From the NCBI GenBank assembly GCA_964611645.1, contig CAZTAO010000070.1:1-20694 (forward strand): DNA of 20,694 nucleotides. Reading direction: 5' to 3'. Each line of letters begins with the position of its first letter. Position 1 is the stretch's first letter. The stretch is from CAZTAO01 sp964611645 (lineage in GTDB: Bacteria; Armatimonadota; UBA5829). A program made the position numbers and the translations under genes. Positions 1-7,434 of this stretch are shown here, in pieces. Under the pieces are notes generated by a model. The model was not told the DNA's origin. It worked only from the letters and a program-made list of their open reading frames with translations, and searched no databases.

Positions 1-116
1 CTTTGAAGCCCAGCCAGATTGGCAAGAAGCTCTGCGAGCGGATGTTCGTCCAGGATAACGAGAACCTGAACAGTGGCTGGAAAGTAAAGGGGTATGTGAA
101 AGTCGCAGCCCCGTAG
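1..116 (+). CDS. 3' end of an unidentified protein-coding gene
   Basis: An open frame enters from the left edge and stops at TAG 114-116. The last 37 residues include GKKLCERMFVQDNEN and end KGYVKVAAP. The frame has no internal stop and its composition looks like coding sequence, but the fragment is too short to assign to a family. The next gene starts 56 bases downstream on the same strand, so the two may be co-transcribed. No function is proposed. Confidence 0.5.
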   Translation, partial: LKPSQIGKKLCERMFVQDNENLNSGWKVKGYVKVAAP

Positions 117-172
117 GCACAGAGTGTCTATCGGTAGGTGTCATCACAGTATCCAATGACTAGGAGAGTGTC

Positions 173-3100
173 ATGTACTTGCTTGGCCGAAGTAACTGCT
201 CTACCCGAACAACCTTACTATCCGGACTGATGATCCTGGTTGCATCCATACTCGTCGTTTCGCTCAGCCACGCGCCTGCATCCGCCGATGCCCTTGATGA
301 CTATCTCGTTCAGTGGGCGGCAAACGGCAAGGCCGACGAGCAGATGGTCAACGGCATATTCCAGACCTTGGACATAACAAAAAAAGACCTCGAGGACCGG
401 TTTCTTGAGAGAGTGAAGACCGCCGGCGCCGGTTACAGTGGTGGCGAGTCCGCGTTTGTCAACGAAGTGCGGGAAACCCTCGACAAAGCACGATACAACA
501 AGGTCGACTCGGCGCTGAAGCGGGTTGTCGCGGAATTCGGCGACGACCTGGAAGTCGTGGTCCGAACCGGTTCTTCGGGGCTCAGGCACATGCAGCTAAA
601 TGGGAAAGGCGATGCTGCCTCGGGGTACAGACTCCTATTTTCGGATGATGACATCTCCTTCGTCGGTAATAAGGCAATCGCCGCCTCGGACATGTTCAAT
701 AAGATCGTGAGAGACGAAGGCCTTGACAGGATCAAGGTCAAAGGTTTTGATCTGATACATCTGCGCGACGTGCGGCAAATCGATCTGATAGCCTTGGATA
801 TTCTGGACCCGGAGAAGTTTCTGGGTGAGTCTGGGCTCGGATCGATTAAGGGAGAGATGCTGGAGAAGGGCGCGGTGGTGGCGCAGAGTTCCGAAGGAGC
901 CATGCAGTTCACTGCCCAGCCCCTGAAGGCCTTCGTTGAGGCCAAGAAAGGCAGGATGCTGGCTGATATTCTGGACGAGAAGGCATTTAGGGAAGCAGTC
1001 AAGAAGTACGGGTCTCTCACAATGGTTGCAAGCTGCGAGCGTCAGATCACTGATGCGCACGGCGGCTGGGGATCTCTTACAGATCCGGACAAGGCGAAGT
1101 ATGTGCTGCGGCAGAGGCTCGCGCTGGCAGAATCGGGAGCGCTCGAGAAGATCGGTGGAATGAGTCCAGGCGGAGTACAAGCGGAGCTTGCGAAGCTAAG
1201 GGGGTTGAAGGCTGCAAAGGAACTCGTGAAGGGAGAAGTCGCATGGCTTGAGTCTCTTCGTTTCCAGAACGCCGAATTGGCCTTCGCCGAAATCCCTCTT
1301 AAGATGGAACCTATCATCGCGGCGGCGGAGGCCAAAGGCACATCCATCGCGGGCAACCCCGAAATCAGAAAGGCGATCAACGAACTCACCACTGCCTGGA
1401 CGCTGCTTGAGTCACAGGTGATGCCAATCTCCGAGGAGAAGGTTCTTGCCTCATTCAAACGAACAGCCGGTGGCAATGATACTCTTTACAAGATGCTCTA
1501 CACCAGTTATCAGGAGAGCAAGGATCTTCTGGATACGCTGGATCATTGGGTGAAATCAGGCGGCACGCGGGAATCGTTCTTTGACATGCTGATCAAACTG
1601 AAGGACAGGCCGGCTCGCCTTGCCGCGGTAAAGGCACGGCTCGCAAAGAAAGCGCCAACGCCGGAAGCCGGTGCTCTCAAGGCGTTTGAGGAGATGCTCG
1701 GAACCGATTTGGGCGACACATTCGTGGTGAAAATGGCGAAGAATCCTACTGCCCGAAAGATGCTGGCTGCCACGATGGCAGCCACGGGTGGAGGGGTGGT
1801 CTGCAAGAAAATGTACGACTCCTGGATGCAGGGCACGGCGCAAGAGGACTTGAGCGACGCGGCTTTTGCATTGGTCGACTTTGTTCCCGGCGGTATGAGC
1901 TTCAAGCGTGCCGCGACCGAGGGCGTGGATGTGCAGACCACATTCATGTTCGCTAAGGAGGCCCTCTACTTCACCCCGGCATGGCCGCTCGTTCTGGCGG
2001 GGGACCTTGCCTATGTCGCGGTGGAGATTGGCTCCGCAGTCCAGACCTCCAAATACCACGAAGGACTCATCGATGTCCTCGTCTACAATGGCGAGTTCGA
2101 TCCCAGCGGCAAGTTTCTGCGTTTGAACCTCCCCAACCCGGGCGGTCGGATCATTGAGATGGCGGATCTCAAGCCGTTCCTGTTTGAGACCAAGGCTGTC
2201 ACGGTCAAGCAGGCCGCCCAGGGCATGGCATACATAATCTCTGACCTTTCACAGGCCACCAACGACATCTACGACAAGTACTACCTGGCCAATGACCCTG
2301 CAATGCAGCAGCTTCGACTGGCAGCCGACCAGCAACTCAATGAGATCAACGAGCACGAAGCCTGGAAGAGCCTGGATGACCCCGCTCCGTTCGCCAAGCA
2401 AGTCGCGTTCGCGAAGTGGTTGGTGGGATACGACGGCGTCCAAAAGGACAGCCCCGAGAAATGGTATAAGGTGTTCCTCCTGCTGAAGGGGAAGATGATC
2501 GAACGCCGTGAGCGCGTGGCTGCCGACGTTATGGTACCCCATCTCGTCCAACTTGCGGAACAGAAGCGGGGCACACTTGACGCGCCCAACGCATTGGCGG
2601 ACAAGATCGCCAAGCTGCAGGAGGAGTTCAAGAAGCTGCGGGGAACCGCGCTTGAGGTTTCTCTGGTCGAGGAAGTGAAGAAGAACGCGGCGGCGAAGGC
2701 GAAAGAGAAAGAGGACAGCAGAGAGGTCAAGGAAGTCCAGGCCCTTGCCGCCGGGGAATACTGGCAACAGGCTCACGCGTCCTACCAACAGCTATTCAAT
2801 GTCAGCAAGGACATCAAGGCCGACATCAGCCGGAAGACAGGCTACGGCGCAGCCGAGGTCTTGCGGTTCGGATGGACCGGCGACCACACCGACGATCTGC
2901 GCCGGGCAATGCAGTCGAAGCAGGGCTTTGCTTCCGAGCTTGCAAAGATTAACAGGGACATCCGGGCTGCCAAGGGCAACCAGCCCGACCTTTCGGATGC
3001 TGTAGACAAGCAGGCGTTTGGAGTGCTCTCAAGGGTGGTGTGCTTCTGGAGAGTCACCTTGGACGAAGACGACACGGCCGTGCCGTCAGAGGGGTCGCAA

Positions 3101-5599
3101 TACTTCGAGGACTACGGCGACGCGCTGGAGAGTGTGAAAGCTCTCTATGTCGGAAGCGCCGAATTGCAGGCCCAGATTGAGAAGGGTGTCCAGTTGTACA
3201 AGGAGAAAGACTCCCTTCTTCTGGACAAGCCGACCACATTCGAAGTAAAGGTCCTCGACCCAACGCTGAAGCAGGAACTCGACAACAAAGACATTACGCT
3301 AAAGTGGACTGCGGATCCCAAGTGCGCTATCACGCCCGACGACACCAGCCTCTCGGTCAAGGTATGGCCGAACGGACCCCAGCCGGTTACCGTCACTGCC
3401 ACATTTAGCAGAGGCGGGGCAAAGAATGCGAATGCAAGCGTGAGTGTCCTGGTTCCAGTGAAAGTGCCGGACAACTTCCTGTTGCTGTCTCTCAAGCCCA
3501 CCATCCCGAAGCCGAACGAGATGATCGGGGCGGAGGCAGGCATTCCGGACCGCTTCCTGGGCGGGGATAATACGTTCCACTATGCGTGGAGTGGCGCCGG
3601 CTGCCGCGTGGACGATTTCGACAAGACTCGCACCGTCGTTACCGCGCCCGCAAGCGGTGAGGCATCCGTCACGGTTGCCTTGCTGATAGAGGGTCGGGAC
3701 GGTAAGTCGATCAAGCTGGCGTCCAGGACGCTCAAGTTCAGCGTCTTGGAACCCAACAACGACGACGCAAAAGCGAAAGCGAAAGCCGAGGCTGACGCAC
3801 TGGTCGCCAAGATCAAGGCCGATATGGCAAAGCAGGCCGCCGAGGCCGCCGAGATGGTAGCCGCCAACGAGAAACAAAAGGCTGAGTCCGATGCGCTGAC
3901 CGCCGAGATCGAAGCATTAGCGGCGAAAACAAAAGCCGAGGCTGAAGCGCCAGGCGCCGATCCCAAGTCCGAAGACCTGAAAGGTGGATCTCTTTTTGAC
4001 GCGCTGGCCGCCCTGAGCAGAGCCGAAGCGGCGAAGATGACAGCCGTGGCTGACAGGATGGACGCCGAGGCCAAGGTCGCCGACGCGGGATTGAAACCTA
4101 GGTTTGAAGCGCTGGCCGCCGAGGCCAGAGCAGCAGCAGCGATGGAGTTAGCTAAGGCTGACGCGCTGGATTCCCAGGCCAGAGATGCCGATGAGAAAGG
4201 GATAGCTCATCTGGACGACAAGACCAAAGCCGCCTTGGCCGGAGCCACGGCCAAGGCCAGAACTGCGGCGGCTGAGGCGATGGCTCAGGCCGACACGCTG
4301 GCCACCGAGGCCAGGGTCGCCGAAGCGAAAGCGAAAGCTCCGGCTGACGCGCCTGCTGCGGAGGGATCCGCAAGTGTCACGCCTGCGGCAGATGGTATCA
4401 AGGCTAAGCTCTTGAACCTGGAAGGCAAGACCGTTTATGGCACTAAGGGCAAGCTGGCCAGTCAGGTCGAGCCGGAGGATGGAGCCGCTGACGTGGAAGC
4501 TCAGAGCGCCGCCGAGATAGAGAAGGCCGCCGCAGATAAAGCGAAAGCTGAGGTTGCCGCGAAAAGGGTTGCGGCAGCTAAGAGCGAGGCGGCCAATATC
4601 GCCGCCTTGGAACAGGACGTAGCCAAAGCAAAAGCACTAGTGCCTGAAGACTACTTTGAAGTGGATCGGGCAAATAGAGCTATTGCCCTTTACAAATATA
4701 CGATAGAGAAGAAGTGGAAAGACCTGGAGGGCAACATCAGGGGGGCGATCATCGCGGATCACGTAGTGGGTAAGCCGCAGCCGCAGCGTATGATCATCTG
4801 GCAGTCGGAACCGGGCCTCACGTTCGATCCGGCCAAGAGCCCGGACGGCAATACCACCGTCACCTATAATCGGGTGGGCAAGGTGAAGATGTGGACCGAG
4901 ATACAGGAGATGAAAGACGGCGTCTACAAGAGCGTCGGTGAAACCAAACAGGTGGAAATAGACGTCGTCCCGCCGAATTTCACAATCACATTCAGCCCCG
5001 AGACGGCCAAGATCGGCATGGAAGTGAAGGCTGTCATCAAAACCGATCCGCTTATCTCTCACGAACTGCTGAACTACGTCTGGTCAAGCCCGGAGTCCTC
5101 CAACCGTATGGAATACGGCAAGGATGGCAGCGTGATTGGATTCAAGCTCAAAGATGCCAATCCGGTCGTGCTCAAGGTCGAGGCCCGCGTGCCGTTCTAT
5201 GGGGATACCCTCAACGAGAACATCACGGCCACTTTCACGCCGTCGCTCTACCTGATGGAAACCAAAGTCACGGGGGCCAAGCCGCAGATATGGAAAGAGG
5301 GCGTCGGGCTTGTGGATGTCGAGAACGGCTACGCTGTGGACCAGAACGTGGTCATCCGCGCGGAGTTCGTTGGAGAAAAGCCCCCCGGAGAAGTCCGCTA
5401 TCAGTGGACAGTGAACGAAGGCACGACCCTCGCCTCCAGTGGGTTGGGAACCGAGATCACAGTCTCGCGCCACGAGGTGGGCTCCATGGAGGCCAAGGTG
5501 CAGGCGCGCGATCCCGAAGGGGTACCTCTGTGCAGTGCGACTGCCATCGTCGCGATCACTGTTTCTCAGGCTGAACTCGACAAGGGGAAGGAGAAGTGA
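173..5599 (+). CDS. Giant exported protein with Ig/PKD-like modules and an Ala-rich coiled coil
   Basis: The 1808-residue product starts at ATG 173, with AGGAG six bases upstream. Residues 1-38 form a Sec signal peptide: basic start, hydrophobic core LLSGLMILVASILVVSL, and a likely cleavage site after PASA before DALDD. Residues 40-1000 are mostly helical and of unknown family. They contain a conserved-looking block at 130-290 (LLFSDDDISF, TMVASCERQ) and two hydrophobic stretches near 529-545 and 597-624. Residues about 1010-1192 read as two beta-rich Ig/PKD-like domains. Residues about 1200-1490 are an Ala/Lys/Glu/Asp-rich coiled coil of repeated KAKAEA-type units, like TolA. Residues about 1528-1802 look like three further Ig/PKD-like domains with the characteristic YxW cores (LNYVWSS, RYQWTV). 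The protein probably acts outside the cytoplasmic membrane as a scaffold, adhesion or cell-envelope factor. No enzyme class can be named with confidence. Confidence 0.85.
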   Translation: MYLLGRSNCSTRTTLLSGLMILVASILVVSLSHAPASADALDDYLVQWAANGKADEQMVNGIFQTLDITKKDLEDRFLERVKTAGAGYSGGESAFVNEVRETLDKARYNKVDSALKRVVAEFGDDLEVVVRTGSSGLRHMQLNGKGDAASGYRLLFSDDDISFVGNKAIAASDMFNKIVRDEGLDRIKVKGFDLIHLRDVRQIDLIALDILDPEKFLGESGLGSIKGEMLEKGAVVAQSSEGAMQFTAQPLKAFVEAKKGRMLADILDEKAFREAVKKYGSLTMVASCERQITDAHGGWGSLTDPDKAKYVLRQRLALAESGALEKIGGMSPGGVQAELAKLRGLKAAKELVKGEVAWLESLRFQNAELAFAEIPLKMEPIIAAAEAKGTSIAGNPEIRKAINELTTAWTLLESQVMPISEEKVLASFKRTAGGNDTLYKMLYTSYQESKDLLDTLDHWVKSGGTRESFFDMLIKLKDRPARLAAVKARLAKKAPTPEAGALKAFEEMLGTDLGDTFVVKMAKNPTARKMLAATMAATGGGVVCKKMYDSWMQGTAQEDLSDAAFALVDFVPGGMSFKRAATEGVDVQTTFMFAKEALYFTPAWPLVLAGDLAYVAVEIGSAVQTSKYHEGLIDVLVYNGEFDPSGKFLRLNLPNPGGRIIEMADLKPFLFETKAVTVKQAAQGMAYIISDLSQATNDIYDKYYLANDPAMQQLRLAADQQLNEINEHEAWKSLDDPAPFAKQVAFAKWLVGYDGVQKDSPEKWYKVFLLLKGKMIERRERVAADVMVPHLVQLAEQKRGTLDAPNALADKIAKLQEEFKKLRGTALEVSLVEEVKKNAAAKAKEKEDSREVKEVQALAAGEYWQQAHASYQQLFNVSKDIKADISRKTGYGAAEVLRFGWTGDHTDDLRRAMQSKQGFASELAKINRDIRAAKGNQPDLSDAVDKQAFGVLSRVVCFWRVTLDEDDTAVPSEGSQYFEDYGDALESVKALYVGSAELQAQIEKGVQLYKEKDSLLLDKPTTFEVKVLDPTLKQELDNKDITLKWTADPKCAITPDDTSLSVKVWPNGPQPVTVTATFSRGGAKNANASVSVLVPVKVPDNFLLLSLKPTIPKPNEMIGAEAGIPDRFLGGDNTFHYAWSGAGCRVDDFDKTRTVVTAPASGEASVTVALLIEGRDGKSIKLASRTLKFSVLEPNNDDAKAKAKAEADALVAKIKADMAKQAAEAAEMVAANEKQKAESDALTAEIEALAAKTKAEAEAPGADPKSEDLKGGSLFDALAALSRAEAAKMTAVADRMDAEAKVADAGLKPRFEALAAEARAAAAMELAKADALDSQARDADEKGIAHLDDKTKAALAGATAKARTAAAEAMAQADTLATEARVAEAKAKAPADAPAAEGSASVTPAADGIKAKLLNLEGKTVYGTKGKLASQVEPEDGAADVEAQSAAEIEKAAADKAKAEVAAKRVAAAKSEAANIAALEQDVAKAKALVPEDYFEVDRANRAIALYKYTIEKKWKDLEGNIRGAIIADHVVGKPQPQRMIIWQSEPGLTFDPAKSPDGNTTVTYNRVGKVKMWTEIQEMKDGVYKSVGETKQVEIDVVPPNFTITFSPETAKIGMEVKAVIKTDPLISHELLNYVWSSPESSNRMEYGKDGSVIGFKLKDANPVVLKVEARVPFYGDTLNENITATFTPSLYLMETKVTGAKPQIWKEGVGLVDVENGYAVDQNVVIRAEFVGEKPPGEVRYQWTVNEGTTLASSGLGTEITVSRHEVGSMEAKVQARDPEGVPLCSATAIVAITVSQAELDKGKEK

Positions 5600-5623
5600 A
5601 CCCCTGTTGTGGTCACCAAGCTG

Positions 5624-5686
5624 GCCAATCGAACAAGTGACCGATTCAATCCGGGTATCGATTGGCTCGGACATCTGATATCCGAG
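5624..5686. terminator. Tandem inverted repeats after the giant gene; possible factor-independent end
   Basis: GCCAATCGA at 5624-5632 is perfectly inverted as TCGATTGGC at 5658-5666 (9 bp, 25-base loop). CTCGGA at 5666-5671 is inverted as TCCGAG at 5681-5686 (6 bp, 9-base loop). They lie 25-90 bases after the stop of the giant gene and before the convergent stop of the LuxR-HTH gene, where a terminator or mRNA-stabilising structure is expected. Neither is followed by a T-run on either strand, so an ordinary intrinsic terminator is not proven. Confidence 0.3.
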
Positions 5687-5773
5687 GGCAACGATTCTCG
5701 TCACATGGAGCGCGAACTGAACGTTCTGTCAAACCTGGAAAGTGCCCCGTGACGCCTGAGCGCCGGATACTTG

Positions 5774-6022
5774 TCACTTGATGACGCCAAGTTCCCTGAG
5801 CCTCGCGAACAATTCAGGTCTGTTCTTTACGCCCAACTTGGCACGAAGCCCAGCCATACACCAGTCGATTTGCCTCTTGCTTAGTAGCAATGTATCAGCG
5901 GCCTCCTTGTTGGTCATCCCGGAGAAGATCAGTTGCGCCATGTCTAACTCGCGCAATGTCAGCGCCACATCCCCATAGCTGACAGTGGCTGGTTTCACAC
6001 GTTTTCGCCGAACGGAGTTCAC
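5774..6022 (-). CDS. LuxR/GerE-type helix-turn-helix protein without a sensory domain
   Basis: The 82-residue product consists almost entirely of a LuxR-type DNA-binding domain. LTLRELDMAQLIFSGMTNKE continues through ADTLLLSKRQIDWCMAGLRA and LGVKNRPELFARLRELG. This matches the LTxRExEVLxLxAxGxxNKEIA layout of GerE domains, although the recognition helix reads SKRQIDWCM rather than the usual SxxTVKxHx. The start is GTG, supported by GGAGG seven bases upstream. A basic tail (NSVRRKRVK) precedes the domain. There is no receiver or autoinducer-binding domain, so any control must come from expression level or a partner. The Lys-rich miniprotein gene ends 18 bases upstream, and its stop lies just before this gene's ribosome binding site, which suggests a two-gene operon. 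Confidence 0.8.
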   Translation of the reverse strand: MNSVRRKRVKPATVSYGDVALTLRELDMAQLIFSGMTNKEAADTLLLSKRQIDWCMAGLRAKLGVKNRPELFARLRELGVIK

Positions 6023-6029
6023 AGGTCTA

Positions 6030-6034
6030 CCTCC
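6030..6034 (-). promoter_or_regulatory. Ribosome binding site deciding the GTG start at 6022
   Basis: On the minus strand GGAGG (plus-strand CCTCC) lies seven bases before GTG at 6022. This supports the GTG rather than an internal codon as the start of the LuxR-HTH gene. Confidence 0.65.
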
Positions 6035-6040
6035 GCCTTC

Positions 6041-6145
6041 TCACTGCGTGTTCTGCTGCTGCTTGTCTTTCTTCGACTTCTCCTTTTTGCTGACTTCCTG
6101 TTTCTGCGCCTTACTCTTGTCCTTTTTTCCGCCTTTATCTCCCAT
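6041..6145 (-). CDS. 34-residue Lys-rich miniprotein
   Basis: ATG at 6145 is preceded by AGGAG with six-base spacing, and the frame runs 34 codons to TGA at 6043-6041. The product begins MGDKGGKKDKSKAQKQ and ends KDKQQQNTQ. It is almost entirely Lys, Gln, Asp, Ser and Glu, very hydrophilic and without hydrophobic residues to form a core, so it is likely disordered. Short Lys-rich proteins of this kind occur in many bacteria without assigned function, and nucleic-acid binding is the obvious guess. The gene ends 18 bases before the LuxR-HTH start on the same strand, implying co-transcription. A longer overlapping frame (6255-6019) has no comparable ribosome binding site and an implausible Arg/Ser-rich product, so this frame was preferred. 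Confidence 0.65.
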   Translation of the reverse strand: MGDKGGKKDKSKAQKQEVSKKEKSKKDKQQQNTQ

Positions 6146-6158
6146 GGGTGACTCCTTT

Positions 6159-6409
6159 GTGTTTGCGATTCAATTCGGCAATTCGCCTGAACTTGCCGGG
6201 GAGGCTTGTTTTCGGTTGCGGCCAAGTAGATCCCGCATGTTCCGACCGCAGCCATCGCCGCCCGGAACCATCATACCATATACCATACCTTGCTCGCAGT
6301 GCCAACCCACAGCGCCGGGTGCCCCTCGTGTATTTGACTGCGAGCTTGCATCCCGATATGATTTACACCTGTAAGGTGTCATACATTACGGCAACAAAGG
6401 GAGCACCCA
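6159..6409. promoter_or_regulatory. Intergenic region between divergent transcription units
   Basis: This 250-base stretch separates the minus-strand miniprotein/LuxR operon from the plus-strand response regulator and should hold both promoters. It contains CGGCAA/TTGCCG as an imperfectly spaced inverted pair near 6177-6199. Two tandem ATACCAT units lie at 6273-6286, and on the minus strand they create TATGAT at 6275-6270, a possible -10. A perfect palindrome near 6365-6379 is described separately. No convincing gene was found in it. Confidence 0.45.
6362..6388 (+). promoter_or_regulatory. Promoter candidate with an embedded operator palindrome
   Basis: TTTACA at 6362-6367 (4-5 matches to a -35) and TACATT at 6383-6388 (4 of 6 to a -10) are 15 bases apart, so the spacing is short. 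The perfect inverted repeat ACACCT-GTA-AGGTGT (6365-6379) fills the space between them. A dyad between -35 and -10, about 20-45 bases before the response regulator start, is a typical repressor or MerR-type activator position. The gene's own regulator may bind it, but this is inference. Confidence 0.35.
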
Positions 6410-7111
6410 TTGAGCGATACCATTCTAATCGTTGAAGACGACGCTTCAGTCGCCGAGTCCGTGGCCTACGCCCTGCGTGCGGACGGTTACGAGGTTCAGG
6501 TGGCCACGGACGGACCTACCGGTCTGACGGCCGCCAGCTCATTCGACCCCAAGTTGATAATCCTCGACCTGATCAGACCCGGGCTTTCCAACACGGAGTT
6601 CATCCGCCAGATACGCGAAACGTCCGGCGTCTCGATCATTGTTCTCTCGGTGAAGAGCGAGGAGATCGACAAGGTCGTGGCACTGGAGCTTGGTGCCGAC
6701 GACTACGTGACCAAGCCATTTGGTATGCGGGAATTAGTCGGCAGAACCAGGGCTGTAATCCGGCGCGCGGCCAAACAGTCCTGCTCCGAGCAGGCTACAA
6801 CCCATCTCCTGGGCAGCGGCGTGGACATTGATACAGCGCGCCGAACCGTCAAGATCGACGGCCGGGACGTCCACCTGCCACTCAAACAGTTCGAGCTACT
6901 GAAGCTCCTGATGGCCAACAAGAACCGCGTTGTGCCCCGGGAAGAACTCAAGATGAAGGTATGGCAGGAGTCCCTCGACCCGGAATCCGGTTCCCTGGAT
7001 GTGCATATCCGGTGGCTTCGCGAGAAGATAGAGGACGATCCCAATAGGCCCGTTCGCGTCCGCACGGTTCGGAGTGTTGGCTACAGGTTCGTGGATGTGG
7101 ACGAGGGGTAA
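6410..7111 (+). CDS. OmpR/PhoB-family two-component response regulator
   Basis: The 233-residue product has an N-terminal receiver domain with the acidic pair D10-D11 (ILIVEDD), phospho-acceptor D53 (LIILDLIRPG), S80 and K102 (DYVTKPF). A winged-helix DNA-binding domain of the Trans_reg_C type fills about 130-231 (LPLKQFELLKLLMANKNRVV, VRTVRSVGYRF). Length and layout are normal for the PhoB/RegX3 group. It should be a phosphorylation-controlled transcription factor. The start is TTG, fixed by AGGGAG a few bases upstream and by alignment of MSDTILIVEDD with family N-termini. No histidine kinase gene is adjacent, so its partner is unknown. The downstream membrane-protein gene follows after 45 bases. 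Confidence 0.9.
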   Translation: MSDTILIVEDDASVAESVAYALRADGYEVQVATDGPTGLTAASSFDPKLIILDLIRPGLSNTEFIRQIRETSGVSIIVLSVKSEEIDKVVALELGADDYVTKPFGMRELVGRTRAVIRRAAKQSCSEQATTHLLGSGVDIDTARRTVKIDGRDVHLPLKQFELLKLLMANKNRVVPREELKMKVWQESLDPESGSLDVHIRWLREKIEDDPNRPVRVRTVRSVGYRFVDVDEG

Positions 7112-7124
7112 GGCGGACCGCAGG

Positions 7125-7130
7125 TATAAT
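7125..7130 (+). promoter_or_regulatory. Consensus -10 element before the small membrane protein gene
   Basis: A perfect TATAAT lies between the response regulator stop and the GGGAGG ribosome binding site of the 70-residue protein, giving an expected leader of about 20 bases. No good -35 is seen 16-18 bases upstream. The membrane-protein gene may have its own promoter besides read-through. Confidence 0.35.
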
Positions 7131-7156
7131 CGGTTCCTTGCACACGGGAGGATTCC

Positions 7157-7369
7157 ATGTTCGAAGTCAGAATCGGTAGAGTTGCCTTGGCGGCGGGAAT
7201 CGCGGTTAGTGTGTTCTTGTTTCTGCTCGGCGTGTGGCCCACACCCTTTAGGTATGACCACGTGACACTTGGCGGCGTGCCAGGCCATCTCGTGCGCATC
7301 AACCGGTGGACCGCCAGCGTGGATGTGTTTATGGAAGGCGGATGGACACGGATGGAGCAGTTGAGGTGA
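7157..7369 (+). CDS. Small single-pass membrane protein of unknown function
   Basis: The 70-residue product starts at ATG 7157, with GGGAGG about six bases upstream. It has one transmembrane helix near residues 8-27 (VALAAGIAVSVFLFLLGVW). A short soluble tail follows with aromatic, glycine and tryptophan residues (YDHVTLGGVPGHLVRINRWT, EGGWTRMEQL). The basic start suggests an N-in, C-out topology. The gene sits 45 bases behind the response regulator and may be co-transcribed with it, or use the TATAAT at 7125. It converges on the last gene of the defence operon. No family is recognised, and it has no obvious link to the neighbouring nuclease. Confidence 0.65.
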   Translation: MFEVRIGRVALAAGIAVSVFLFLLGVWPTPFRYDHVTLGGVPGHLVRINRWTASVDVFMEGGWTRMEQLR

Positions 7370-7387
7370 GAATAGCGGAGCATTCTT

Positions 7388-7406
7388 CTGGTCGGGCTCG
7401 AACCAG
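7388..7406. terminator. Weak hairpin between convergent genes
   Basis: CTGGT at 7388-7392 and ACCAG at 7402-7406 can pair across a 9-base loop, and flanking CTT/AAG could extend the stem across a bulge. The position between the convergent stops at 7369 (+) and 7435 (-) suits a two-way terminator, but no T-tract follows on either strand. Confidence 0.2.
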
Positions 7407-7434
7407 CGTGAGAAGCTGTTCGCAAGTAAGCGAC

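Noticed and set aside
3299..4074. Long minus-strand frames (164-192 codons) opposite the Ala-rich coil
   Set aside because: Open only because of the GCC/GCG/AAG-rich repeat on the other strand; products are Ser/Ala-biased low complexity.
6019..6255. 78-codon minus-strand frame rich in Arg and Ser
   Set aside because: It overlaps the 34-residue Lys-rich frame, which has a well-placed AGGAG and a stop properly set before the next gene.
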